Position numbers and translations under genes: made by a program | The notes under the pieces: model-generated | What the model was told of the DNA's origin: nothing | Databases searched by the model: none | The model's input: only the letters and a program-made list of their open reading frames with translations | Part shown: positions 1 to 7,702 of the stretch, one piece after another | Position numbering within the stretch: the stretch's first letter is position 1 | How the letters are laid out: the number at the start of each line of letters is the position of its first letter | Assembly (NCBI RefSeq): GCF_008180195.1 | Contig: NZ_VTAV01000017.1 | Location: 49,830 to 113,829 of the forward strand | Length of the DNA: 64,000 nucleotides | From: Sphingobacterium phlebotomi | GTDB taxonomy: Bacteria > Bacteroidota > Bacteroidia > Sphingobacteriales > Sphingobacteriaceae | Direction of reading: 5' to 3'

Positions 1-525
1 AAGTGCTGAACACGGCTCGTCCATTAGAATCACTTCCGGTCTTAAAGCCACGGCTCTAGCTATACATAAACGTTGTTGCTGACCGCCCGAAAGACGCGTT
101 GCGGGCATCTTCAAATCATTTTTAACTTCTTCCCAAAGAAAAGCCTCGCGCAAGGCTTTCTCCACGATTGATTTATCACACGGCAGATTATTGATACGCA
201 AACCATAAGCAATATTCTCATAAATACTCTTAGGAAAAGGATTCGCTTTTTGAAAGACCATACCTATTCTCTTCCGTATCTCTGTAACAGGAACTGATCT
301 TGCGTATAAGTCTAGATCCTCCAACTTTAGTGTGCCCGTAATCTTGGCATCGGGGGAGAGATCGTGCATCCTATTAAAGGAACGCAATAACGTACTCTTT
401 CCACAACCAGATGGGCCTATTAAAGCGGTTATTTCATTTTCGACAAATTGTATATCGATATTTTTCAGTACCTGTTTGGTTCCAAAACTTATATTGAGCT
501 TTTCAGCGGATAGCTTAACTTTCAT
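1..525 (-). CDS. pstB: Phosphate ABC transporter ATP-binding protein PstB (partial, C-terminus beyond window)
   Basis: This is the ATPase that drives high-affinity inorganic phosphate import through the PstC/PstA channel at the inner membrane. I read 175 codons from an ATG at 523-525 before the window ends. The Walker A motif GPSGCGKST is near residues 36-44, the ABC signature LSGGQQQR lies near 145-152, and the Walker B segment ends in LMDEPCSAL, the form typical of PstB. About 75 residues are missing. The start codon lies inside the end of pstA (11-nt overlap), so translation is probably coupled. Identification is firm; phoU could follow beyond the edge but is not visible. Confidence 0.95.
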   Translation of the reverse strand, partial: MKVKLSAEKLNISFGTKQVLKNIDIQFVENEITALIGPSGCGKSTLLRSFNRMHDLSPDAKITGTLKLEDLDLYARSVPVTEIRKRIGMVFQKANPFPKSIYENIAYGLRINNLPCDKSIVEKALREAFLWEEVKNDLKMPATRLSGGQQQRLCIARAVALRPEVILMDEPCSAL

Positions 526-1372
526 TTTTCCTGTATTTAAATCGAATATAGAAGGCGGTCAAATTCATAAGAAACACAACGATAATCAATACCAGGGCCG
601 TTCCGTAGGCGATAGGTCGTACTTCATCGATGGATTGATGTTGCGTAGAAAGCATATAGAGATGGTAAGGTAAAGCCATAAACTCCTGGTTCAGATAACC
701 ACTAGAGCTGTTAATGTAGAAAGCTGCTCCAGTAAACAGTATTGGCGCTGTTTCTCCTGCAGCTCGTGATAAAGTAAGCACTACCCCTGTCAGTATACCC
801 GGCATAGCAGAGGGCAATACCACATCTTTAATAGTCTCAAATTTAGTTGCTCCTACGGCCAATGCTGCTTCCCTTGTACTATTAGGGATACGCATTAACG
901 CTTCTTCCGTAGTCGTTATAATATAGGGCAAGGACAGTAATCCCAATGTAAGTCCTGCGGCAAGCAAAGACGTTCCCAATTGTAGAGCTTGAACAAATAA
1001 GGCTAATCCAAATAATCCATAAATGATCGATGGAACCCCCGAAAGATTACGAATAGAAGCTCTGATTGTCCGTGTCAACCAGTTATCTTCCGCGTATTCA
1101 TTTAGATAAATAGCACAACAAACACCAAACGGAATGGCGAACAGGGCAGTAAGAATCGTTAACATGACCGTACCAATAATAGGTGTTAAAATTCCACCTC
1201 TGGTCATCCCATTGCTAGGAACCTTACTTATAAAATCCCATGATAGTTGTCCCGCTCCTTTTGAAACGATTTCCCAAATAACAACGATCAGAAAAAAACA
1301 CACCAACGCGGTGCTTAATAACAACGTTCCCCATTCTATAACAGCAGATAGTTTTGACGGTTTAAACAGCAT
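515..1372 (-). CDS. pstA: Phosphate ABC transporter permease PstA
   Basis: One of the two membrane subunits forming the phosphate channel. The protein has about six hydrophobic segments and the permease-ATPase coupling motif EAALAVGATKFETIKDVVLP in its second half, as in the PstA/PstC family. I chose the ATG at 1370-1372 (285 aa), which follows an AGGA stretch and overlaps pstC by 11 nt. An in-frame GTG at 1403-1405 would add 11 residues and is less likely because it lies deeper inside pstC. The 3' end overlaps pstB by 11 nt. Length and gene order fit the family. Confidence 0.93.
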   Translation of the reverse strand: MLFKPSKLSAVIEWGTLLLSTALVCFFLIVVIWEIVSKGAGQLSWDFISKVPSNGMTRGGILTPIIGTVMLTILTALFAIPFGVCCAIYLNEYAEDNWLTRTIRASIRNLSGVPSIIYGLFGLALFVQALQLGTSLLAAGLTLGLLSLPYIITTTEEALMRIPNSTREAALAVGATKFETIKDVVLPSAMPGILTGVVLTLSRAAGETAPILFTGAAFYINSSSGYLNQEFMALPYHLYMLSTQHQSIDEVRPIAYGTALVLIIVVFLMNLTAFYIRFKYRKNES

Positions 1373-2252
1373 GGTATTTCCTAAAACGGTTAATAAAATA
1401 TTCACCTAACATATTCGCGGCCAATGTCATTAAAAACAATACCGTGGCGATTGCATAAAGGGCAAAATAATGTGTAGTTTGATACGGAACCTCTCCCATC
1501 TCTATAGCTATAGTGGCCGTCATCGTTTTGACAGAGTCAAACATACTGGTCGGCAAAATAGAGGCATTGCCCGTTGCCATCAGAACAGTCATCGTCTCTC
1601 CAATCGCTCTACCGACCCCTAGCATAACTGCAGCGATAATACCAGGTGCTGCCGCCGGAATAATTACCTTACGAAGTGTTTGCCATTTAGTCGCTCCCAC
1701 TGCGTAACTGGCTTCTTTATATGTTTTCGGTACGGCATGTATAGCATCTTCCGCTATCGTAATAATAGTCGGCAATGCCATTACCGCTAGTAAAATCGCT
1801 CCATTCAAGGCATTCAATCCATTCGAAAGATCGGCTAAATTTGCTATACCCGGGCTTACAATAACTATCCCTAAGAAACCTATTACAACAGAAGGAACTG
1901 CAGCCAACATTTCAATGGCAGGTTTCAATAAATTTTTTACACGCGGCGTAGCATATTCCGCAATATAGGCTGCTGTACCGATTCCTAGCGGAATAGCAAT
2001 AAGCATAGCGCCAAAAGTTACTATCGTCGTGCTAAGAACTAAGGGTAGCATTCCATACTTCGGCGTCTCGGATGCCGGACTCCATTCCATACCGGTAATA
2101 AAGTCTAAAGGTTTTACATCTAGAAAAAACGAAAAGGAATTATATACCAGCATCGCCAGAATACCTCCTAATAAAATCAAAACCAAAAAACCTGTTCCTT
2201 TAAATACAATTTTGAAAAGAATATCTAAGGATAAACGAGCTTTATATTTCAT
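1362..2252 (-). CDS. pstC: Phosphate ABC transporter permease PstC
   Basis: The second membrane subunit of the phosphate importer, 296 aa. It begins with a short cytoplasmic tail, then a first membrane segment near residues 18-38, a periplasmic stretch, and the transporter core. The coupling motif EASYAVGATKWQTLRKVIIP precedes a GRAIGETMTVLMATGN segment that is typical of PstC. The start ATG overlaps the last codons of pstS by 11 nt, and its own stop overlaps pstA by 11 nt, so the four genes form one tightly coupled unit. Identity is secure from motif and order. Confidence 0.94.
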   Translation of the reverse strand: MKYKARLSLDILFKIVFKGTGFLVLILLGGILAMLVYNSFSFFLDVKPLDFITGMEWSPASETPKYGMLPLVLSTTIVTFGAMLIAIPLGIGTAAYIAEYATPRVKNLLKPAIEMLAAVPSVVIGFLGIVIVSPGIANLADLSNGLNALNGAILLAVMALPTIITIAEDAIHAVPKTYKEASYAVGATKWQTLRKVIIPAAAPGIIAAVMLGVGRAIGETMTVLMATGNASILPTSMFDSVKTMTATIAIEMGEVPYQTTHYFALYAIATVLFLMTLAANMLGEYFINRFRKYHAV

Positions 2253-3117
2253 CTTGTTGACTGTCTAATATATAATATCCGTGATCCTCGATGAGCTTTC
2301 TACCAATAGCACTTCGTTCGAAAGCAATAAAAGGACGAACCTTATCCCAAGATTCAGCTAAGATAAATTGGTATAAGGGACGTTGAAAAAAATAGCTTCC
2401 TTGGTTAATCGCTGCTTCATCCAATGGAGAAACCGCTTTTTCGCCTTTTTTTTCGATAATCTTTAACACTTTTATTCCTTGAGACGCTAAAGGATCGTGA
2501 GCGACATAACCAGCTCCTACATATCCTATTCCTGTTTTATCTGCTTTTACACCTTCAATAATTTGTGCGTTTCCAGTCATTTCTTTGGCTGTATTAGAAA
2601 ATTCGATCGCTAGCTTTTTCTTAATAAACGTGTGTGTTCCTGAACTACTTTGACGACCATAAATATTAATCGGGTAGTTTACATCAGTCAGTTCCGACCA
2701 ATTTCTCACTTCGCCGCTTAAAATCTTAGCTAACGTTTCAACATCAATTTCCGCTATGGGCAGATCTTTATGAACGACAAAAGCAGTAGCGTCTTCCGCA
2801 AAGACTACCGTTTTCAATGCAATCTTTTTTTCTTTAAACTGCTGTCGTTCTTCTTCGGAAAGGGGTCTAGATGAGTTCGCGATATCTGCCTGTCCATTTA
2901 AAAGTGAAGTTATACCCAATCCGGACCCACCGCCCGAAATGGCAATGCTAAAAGTAGGATCTTGTTCCGTGAATTGCTCTGCAAGATTAACAGCAAGATT
3001 AACCTCTGTATCCGAGCCCTTCATCTTTATCGAGTTGCTGCTATTGCTGCAAGAAATAGACAACAATGTTACAAGGAGTCCTATGTGTGGAAACAATTTT
3101 AATAGCCTCTGTTTCAT
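2242..3117 (-). CDS. pstS: Phosphate-binding lipoprotein PstS
   Basis: Substrate-binding component that captures phosphate outside the inner membrane. I start at the ATG at 3115-3117 (291 aa), not seven codons upstream, because it gives a normal lipoprotein signal: basic KQR-K, a hydrophobic core, and the lipobox SIS-Cys with Cys23. Binding-loop residues include MKGSDTEV near the N-terminus, SGGGSG, NSSRPL and GRQSSSGTHTF, all usual for PstS-type proteins. It heads the pst cluster. A perfect 8-bp-arm palindrome sits 33-53 nt upstream and may be the phosphate-response operator, though that is inference. Confidence 0.93.
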   Translation of the reverse strand: MKQRLLKLFPHIGLLVTLLSISCSNSSNSIKMKGSDTEVNLAVNLAEQFTEQDPTFSIAISGGGSGLGITSLLNGQADIANSSRPLSEEERQQFKEKKIALKTVVFAEDATAFVVHKDLPIAEIDVETLAKILSGEVRNWSELTDVNYPINIYGRQSSSGTHTFIKKKLAIEFSNTAKEMTGNAQIIEGVKADKTGIGYVGAGYVAHDPLASQGIKVLKIIEKKGEKAVSPLDEAAINQGSYFFQRPLYQFILAESWDKVRPFIAFERSAIGRKLIEDHGYYILDSQQDEI

Positions 3118-3149
3118 CTTTACAAAGATTAAAAACATATATTAATAAA

Positions 3150-3170
3150 TTGTTAATTATATATTAACAA
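3150..3170. promoter_or_regulatory. Palindrome upstream of pstS, candidate phosphate-response operator
   Basis: TTGTTAAT and ATTAACAA form perfect 8-nt arms around a 5-nt spacer, 33-53 nt before the pstS start codon. The half sites contain TTAAC, similar to the TTAACA repeats bound by PhoP in Bacillus; that resemblance is only suggestive because Bacteroidota Pho boxes are poorly defined. It could also be a chance AT-rich palindrome. Confidence 0.3.
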
Positions 3171-3399
3171 CTCATTCTTTGTTTAATATAAATATTACCT
3201 AAAAACGAGCTTAACTACACCCTTTTGCGTGAAACTATCTTTAATCTTTTTCTTAGCTGGTAATAATTTAGGCGCATTCGATCATAATAGAGCGCTAACA
3301 TCAGTAAGCCAACCGAACTACCATGGAATTTCTAAAGATCCTTCGACAGGTCTAATAAAATTTTATACCCTAACTATTTAATATTCAAAACAGAATCAC

Positions 3400-3407
3400 T
3401 ATCTTTG
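3400..3407 (+). promoter_or_regulatory. Candidate -7 element of the str operon promoter
   Basis: TATCTTTG matches the Bacteroidota -7 consensus TANNTTTG exactly and lies 47 nt before the rpsL ATG, giving a leader of about 40 nt. The expected TTTG or TTG about 20 nt further upstream is weak (TTTA). Ribosomal operons are usually served by the primary sigma factor, which fits. Confidence 0.55.
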
Positions 3408-3454
3408 CAGTCTTAAAAATTAATTTTCAACAAATTAAAAACAAAAACAGGTAA

Positions 3455-3862
3455 ATGCCTACTATTCAACAATTAGTTAGAAAAGGTAGAGTAGCTCTGG
3501 TAGACAAGAGTAAGTCTCCAGCGTTGGACTCATGTCCACAGCGAAGAGGTGTGTGTACACGTGTATACACGACTACCCCTAAAAAACCAAACTCAGCAAT
3601 GCGTAAAGTCGCTCGTGTACGTCTTACCAATGGTAAAGAGGTGAATGCCTATATTCCAGGTGAAGGACACAACTTACAAGAGCACTCTATCGTGTTAATC
3701 CGTGGCGGTCGTGTGAAAGACTTACCAGGTGTTCGTTACCACATTATCCGTGGCGCTTTGGATACCTCTGGTGTTAATGGTCGTAACCAACGTCGTTCTA
3801 AATACGGAACTAAGCGTCCTAAACCAGGACAAGCTGCAGCTCCGGCAAAAGGTAAAAAATAA
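3455..3862 (+). CDS. rpsL: 30S ribosomal protein S12
   Basis: Ribosomal protein at the decoding centre of the small subunit, 135 aa. The block TTTPKKPNSAMRKVARVRL and the block GRVKDLPGVRYH are diagnostic. Lys43 and Lys88, the positions where streptomycin-resistance substitutions usually arise, are both lysine, so the protein looks wild type. The C-terminus carries a short Ala/Pro/Lys extension. It is the first gene of the str operon, and rpsG starts 19 nt downstream. Confidence 0.98.
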   Translation: MPTIQQLVRKGRVALVDKSKSPALDSCPQRRGVCTRVYTTTPKKPNSAMRKVARVRLTNGKEVNAYIPGEGHNLQEHSIVLIRGGRVKDLPGVRYHIIRGALDTSGVNGRNQRRSKYGTKRPKPGQAAAPAKGKK

Positions 3863-3881
3863 TTAAACGGAGGGAAAGAAA

Positions 3882-4349
3882 ATGAGAAAATCAAAACCAA
3901 AAAAGAGAATCATTTTACCTGATCCAAAGTTTAATGACGTTCAGGTAACACGTTTCGTAAATAATATGATGGTAGACGGTAAAAAATCTATCGCTTATTC
4001 CATCTTTTACGATGCAGTAGAATTAGTAGAACAAAAAACACAAGAGAACGGTTTAGAGACTTGGAAAAAAGCGTTGAACAACGTTATGCCAGCTGTAGAG
4101 GTTAAGTCTCGCCGTGTAGGTGGTGCCAACTTCCAAGTTCCTATGGAAGTACGTCCAGAGCGTAAAATCGCTTTGGGTATGAAATGGTTGATCTCTTACT
4201 CTCGTAGACGCGGTGAAAAAACCATGCGCGAAAAATTAGCAGGAGAAATCATTTCCGCTTCTAAAGGTGAAGGTGCTGCTGTGAAGAAGAAAGAAGATAC
4301 GCACAAAATGGCGGAAGCAAACAAAGCGTTCTCACACTTCAGATTCTAA
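3882..4349 (+). CDS. rpsG: 30S ribosomal protein S7
   Basis: Primary binding protein of the 16S rRNA 3' major domain, 155 aa, which is the usual length. It begins MRKSKPKKR and contains the conserved VNNMMVDGKK and PMEVRPERK segments followed by RRRGEKTMREKLAGE. A GGAGGG sequence about 9 nt before the ATG is one of few convincing Shine-Dalgarno sites in this window. The gene lies between rpsL and fusA, and a strong hairpin follows its stop codon. Confidence 0.98.
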   Translation: MRKSKPKKRIILPDPKFNDVQVTRFVNNMMVDGKKSIAYSIFYDAVELVEQKTQENGLETWKKALNNVMPAVEVKSRRVGGANFQVPMEVRPERKIALGMKWLISYSRRRGEKTMREKLAGEIISASKGEGAAVKKKEDTHKMAEANKAFSHFRF

Positions 4350-4378
4350 TATCGTGAAATTGATTACACAACTATAAG

Positions 4379-4423
4379 GGATTACACAGATGGATATTAT
4401 TGAAGTCTGTGTAATCCTTTTTT
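4379..4423 (+). terminator. Hairpin with T-run between rpsG and fusA (attenuator-like)
   Basis: GGATTACACAGA (4379-4390) and its exact complement (4406-4417) form a 12-bp stem around a 15-nt loop, followed directly by six T residues. Partial copies of the same arms lie outside it (near 4361-4370 and 4424-4439), so alternative foldings are possible. In the middle of an essential operon it is more likely a partial terminator or regulatory fold than a full stop. Confidence 0.65.
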
Positions 4424-4451
4424 GATCTGTGTGATTTCATTTAAAAACAAA

Positions 4452-6575
4452 ATGGCAAAAGATTTAAGTTTAGTAAGAAACATCGGTATCGCTGCTCACA
4501 TTGATGCCGGTAAAACAACAACAACAGAGCGTATCTTATTCTACTCTGGTGTTAACCACAAAATCGGCGAAGTGCACGAAGGTGCTTCTACGATGGACTG
4601 GATGGCGCAGGAAGCTGAGCGTGGTATCACGATTACTTCTGCCGCTACGACGGTATTCTGGAATTATCGCAACAAAAAATACCAGGTAAACGTTATTGAT
4701 ACACCGGGACACGTAGACTTTACCGTAGAGGTAAATCGTTCATTGCGTGTATTAGATGGATTGGTATTCTTGTTCTCAGCAGTTGATGGTGTAGAGCCAC
4801 AATCCGAAACAAACTGGCGTCTGGCTGATGGCTATAAAGTACCTCGTATCGGTTTCGTAAATAAAATGGACCGTTCAGGAGCTGATTTCTTGAAAGTTGT
4901 TAAGCAAGTGAAAGAAATGTTAGGTTCTGAGGCTGTTGCATTACAATTGCCTATCGGTGCAGAAGATAGTTTCGAAGGTGTAGTCGATTTGATCAACAAC
5001 CGTGGGATCGTATGGAATGTGGAAGATAAAGGAATGACCTTTACAGAGGTTCCTATCCCAGATGATATGGTAGACGAAGTTGCGGAGTACCGTGAGAAAT
5101 TATTGGAAGCTGTTGCTTCTTATGACGAGTCGTTGATGGAAAAATTCTTCGATGATCCGAATTCATTAACGGAGCGCGAAATCCTTGACGCTTTGCGTAA
5201 AGCGGTATTGGATAATGCTATCGTCCCTATGGTATGTGGCTCATCTTTTAAAAACAAAGGTGTACAAACCATGCTTGATTTAGTGATGGAATTATTACCT
5301 TCTCCATTGGATATCGAAGCGGTTAAAGGTACAGACCCTCGCAACGAAAACGAAATCGAGCGTAAGCCATCTGAATCTGAACCTTTCGCAGCGTTAGGAT
5401 TTAAGATTGCTACTGACCCCTTTGTTGGCCGTCTTTGCTTTATCCGAGCATATTCGGGCGTATTGGAAGCGGGTTCTTACGTTTTAAATACGCGTTCAGG
5501 CAATAGAGAACGTATCTCCCGTATCTTCCAAATGCATGCCAACAAACAAAACCCAATCGAGCGTATTGTTGCTGGTGATATTGGTGCTGTCGTTGGTTTT
5601 AAAGATATCAAGACAGGTGATACGCTTTGTGATGAGAAGAACCCAATCGTTCTCGAATCTATGGTATTCCCTGAGCCGGTTATTGGTTTAGCGATCGAGC
5701 CTAAAACACAAGCTGACGTGGATAAATTGGGTATCGCATTAGGTAAACTAGCTGAAGAAGACCCTACATTCGTTGTAAAGTCGGATGAAGAAACTGGTCA
5801 AACGGTTATTTCGGGTATGGGTGAGCTTCACTTGGATATCTTGATCGACCGTTTGAAACGCGAGTTTAAAGTCGAAGTTAATCAAGGTGCTCCGCAAGTA
5901 GCTTACAAAGAGTCTATCAATGGAACTACGGAACACCGTGAAGTATACAAAAAACAATCCGGTGGTCGTGGTAAATTTGCCGACATCAAAGTGGTGGTTT
6001 CTCCTGCTGATGAAGATTTTGATCCGATTAAATCACCGCTTCAATTCGTCAACGAAATCGTGGGTGGCTCTATTCCAAAAGAATATATCCCTTCGGTACA
6101 GAAAGGATTTGAAGTATCTATGAGCAATGGTGTATTGGCAGGTTATCCACTTTCAGGCATGAAAGTTCGTTTGATCGATGGTTCATTCCACGCAGTCGAC
6201 TCCGATTCGCTATCATTCGAACTGGCGGCTAAGATGGCTTACCGCAATGCGTTACCTAAATGTTCTCCGGTATTGATGGAACCTATCATGAAGATAGAGG
6301 TATTGACTCCGGAAGAAAACATGGGTGATGTCATGGGTGACTTGAACCGTCGTCGTGGCCAAATGCAAGGTTTGGATACACGTGGTGGTGCACAAGTTAT
6401 CAAAGCGCACGTACCTCTTTCGGAGATGTTTGGTTATGTAACGCAATTACGTACGATTACTTCTGGCCGTGCAACTTCTACAATGGAGTTTGACCACTAT
6501 GCAGAAGCACCTCGTAACGTACAGGACGACGTAATCGCTAAATCGAAAGGTAAGATTAAAGCTATTGAAGATTAA
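4452..6575 (+). CDS. fusA: Translation elongation factor G
   Basis: GTPase that moves tRNAs and mRNA through the ribosome, 707 aa. The P-loop AHIDAGKTTTTER is at the N-terminus, followed by DTPGH and NKMD for guanine-nucleotide binding, and domains II-V follow with the usual ending. I start at the ATG at 4452 (MAKDLSLVRN), as in the family; an in-frame ATG ten codons upstream lies just past the rpsG-fusA hairpin and would add a non-conserved extension. Third gene of the str operon. Confidence 0.97.
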   Translation: MAKDLSLVRNIGIAAHIDAGKTTTTERILFYSGVNHKIGEVHEGASTMDWMAQEAERGITITSAATTVFWNYRNKKYQVNVIDTPGHVDFTVEVNRSLRVLDGLVFLFSAVDGVEPQSETNWRLADGYKVPRIGFVNKMDRSGADFLKVVKQVKEMLGSEAVALQLPIGAEDSFEGVVDLINNRGIVWNVEDKGMTFTEVPIPDDMVDEVAEYREKLLEAVASYDESLMEKFFDDPNSLTEREILDALRKAVLDNAIVPMVCGSSFKNKGVQTMLDLVMELLPSPLDIEAVKGTDPRNENEIERKPSESEPFAALGFKIATDPFVGRLCFIRAYSGVLEAGSYVLNTRSGNRERISRIFQMHANKQNPIERIVAGDIGAVVGFKDIKTGDTLCDEKNPIVLESMVFPEPVIGLAIEPKTQADVDKLGIALGKLAEEDPTFVVKSDEETGQTVISGMGELHLDILIDRLKREFKVEVNQGAPQVAYKESINGTTEHREVYKKQSGGRGKFADIKVVVSPADEDFDPIKSPLQFVNEIVGGSIPKEYIPSVQKGFEVSMSNGVLAGYPLSGMKVRLIDGSFHAVDSDSLSFELAAKMAYRNALPKCSPVLMEPIMKIEVLTPEENMGDVMGDLNRRRGQMQGLDTRGGAQVIKAHVPLSEMFGYVTQLRTITSGRATSTMEFDHYAEAPRNVQDDVIAKSKGKIKAIED

Positions 6576-6587
6576 TAATAATTTACC

Positions 6588-6621
6588 GACCACTGGTTGT
6601 GAATAGCTCTAATCAGTGGTC
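6588..6621 (+). other. Hairpin between fusA and rpsJ
   Basis: GACCACTG (6588-6595) and CAGTGGTC (6614-6621) form a perfect 8-bp stem with an 18-nt loop, ending 17 nt before the rpsJ start. There is no T-run, so it is not a terminator. It may be an mRNA-stability or translational-control element. Confidence 0.5.
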
Positions 6622-6638
6622 ATATTAAACAAATAAAA

Positions 6639-6944
6639 ATGAGCCAAAGAATCAGAATTAAATTGAAATCTTACGATTATAACTTGGTTGATAAATCAGC
6701 TGAGAAAATCGTGAAAACGGTAAAACCTACAGGTGCAGTAGTAAGTGGTCCTATTCCATTGCCTACAGAGAAAAAAATCTATACGGTTTTGCGTTCACCA
6801 CACGTTAACAAAAAAGCACGTGAGCAATTCCAATTGTGTGCTTATAAAAGATTGTTGGATATCTATTCATCAAACTCTAAAACTGTTGATGCATTGATGA
6901 AACTTGAATTACCTTCAGGTGTTGAAGTGGAAATCAAAGTGTGA
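6639..6944 (+). CDS. rpsJ: 30S ribosomal protein S10
   Basis: Small-subunit protein of the head domain, which also acts as NusE in antitermination, 101 aa. The segments MSQRIRIKLKSYDYNLVD, GPIPLPTEKKIYTVLRSPHVNKKAREQF and LPSGVEVEIKV are diagnostic. It is the last gene of this str operon: a strong terminator follows and the next gene points the other way. The rest of the S10 cluster (rplC onward) is not adjacent here. Confidence 0.98.
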   Translation: MSQRIRIKLKSYDYNLVDKSAEKIVKTVKPTGAVVSGPIPLPTEKKIYTVLRSPHVNKKAREQFQLCAYKRLLDIYSSNSKTVDALMKLELPSGVEVEIKV

Positions 6945-6960
6945 TAGATTTCAGTTAAAC

Positions 6961-6998
6961 AAAAATAGGCTGCTTTTTTCAAAGCAGCCTATTTTTTT
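6961..6998 (+). terminator. Intrinsic terminator after rpsJ (bidirectional)
   Basis: A perfect 16-bp stem (6961-6976 with 6981-6996) with loop TTTC is flanked by an A-run and a T-run, so it can stop the str operon on the plus strand and the facing beta-barrel gene on the minus strand. Confidence 0.92.
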
Positions 6999-7012
6999 AA
7001 CAAGGTTGTTTC

Positions 7013-7624
7013 TTAGAATTGATAGCCTACACCAATAGACCATACACGGTTTTTAACAGTAGCTCCTTCAATATCTTTCATCATATTAGTCAATCCCAAT
7101 CCATAACCGATATTAATCAAAAAACCATTGTTCAATTTGTACCCACCTAAAAAGTTAAGTCCGGCATCAAAAATATTGAGTCCGGCATCATCAAAACTTC
7201 CACTTTCACTAATGTTACCAGCAGACGTCTTTACACGAACACCCAAACCAGCGTACGGACCAGCACCAAAAAACAACTTTCCTACCTCTCCGGTCGGAAT
7301 ATAATATACAGCATTTACAGGGATTTCAATATACATTAAGTCTTCCTTTACTTTCTCATTAACCCCAACAAACTCACCTGATACAGTGCCACCTTTGCCT
7401 TGAAACGAAACCCCAGGTTGAATACTGAAATTATTCGCCACTGTTATATCTGCATAACCTGTCACATAAAATGATGTTCTCGTATCCGATGTAAACGTAA
7501 TATTTCCCCCGCTCGCTTTATATTTAGCAAGATTAACGCCGGCTTTCAATCCATAAGAAGTTTGCGCAGTAGCAGCGGTTATACCACACAATACAACAGC
7601 CATAAATGATAATATTCTCTTCAT
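7013..7624 (-). CDS. Small outer-membrane beta-barrel protein (porin-family, PorT-like), paralog 1
   Basis: A 203-aa exported protein. A signal peptide covers roughly residues 1-20 and ends in ATAQ. The mature part alternates hydrophobic and polar residues and ends in aromatic VGYQF, as in outer-membrane barrels of the Bacteroidota OMP_b-brl_2 type. It shares the layout SYGLKAGVNLAK, YIEIPVNAVYYIPTG, FFGAGPYAGLG and GYGLGLTN with the next gene and with the protein at 46.2 kb. Its role is unknown. A TATATTTG promoter element overlaps the upstream gene's terminator, so it is probably transcribed on its own. Confidence 0.8.
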   Translation of the reverse strand: MKRILSFMAVVLCGITAATAQTSYGLKAGVNLAKYKASGGNITFTSDTRTSFYVTGYADITVANNFSIQPGVSFQGKGGTVSGEFVGVNEKVKEDLMYIEIPVNAVYYIPTGEVGKLFFGAGPYAGLGVRVKTSAGNISESGSFDDAGLNIFDAGLNFLGGYKLNNGFLINIGYGLGLTNMMKDIEGATVKNRVWSIGVGYQF

Positions 7625-7644
7625 AAATTATAAATTAATAAAAA

Positions 7645-7652
7645 CAAATATA
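7645..7652 (-). promoter_or_regulatory. Candidate -7 element for the beta-barrel gene at 7013-7624
   Basis: On the minus strand TATATTTG fits TANNTTTG exactly and lies 20 nt before the start codon. It directly follows the upstream terminator, whose T-run ends at 7655, so the terminator occupies the place where a -33 element would be. No clear -33 TTTG was found. Confidence 0.45.
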
Positions 7653-7654
7653 AC

Positions 7655-7681
7655 AAAAAAGGCTATCTTAATGATAGCCTT
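7655..7681 (-). terminator. Intrinsic terminator of the beta-barrel gene at 7703-8293
   Basis: On the minus strand a 9-bp perfect stem (arms 7673-7681 and 7659-7667, 5-nt loop) is followed by six T residues. It lies 21 nt past the stop codon at 7703. Confidence 0.85.
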
Positions 7682-7702
7682 CTTCGAAAATTCTTGTTCC
7701 TA

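Larger units (their letters stand above)
3118..3454. other. Intergenic region between divergent pstS and rpsL
   Basis: This 337-bp AT-rich stretch separates two divergent operons and should hold both promoters. The pst side carries the palindrome at 3150-3170, and the rpsL side a promoter-like TATCTTTG at 3400-3407. A GTG-initiated 50-codon reading frame at 3229-3381 has a hydrophobic beginning but no ribosome-binding signal or recognisable similarity, and I regard it as chance. No RNA gene or repeat was recognised. Confidence 0.6.

Noticed and set aside
3229..3381. GTG-initiated 50-codon frame with a hydrophobic start between pstS and rpsL
   Set aside because: No ribosome-binding site, and it overlaps the region expected to hold the str promoter; protein-level support is absent.
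3455..3862. Streptomycin-resistance variant of S12
   Set aside because: Lys43 and Lys88 are both present, so no known resistance substitution is seen.
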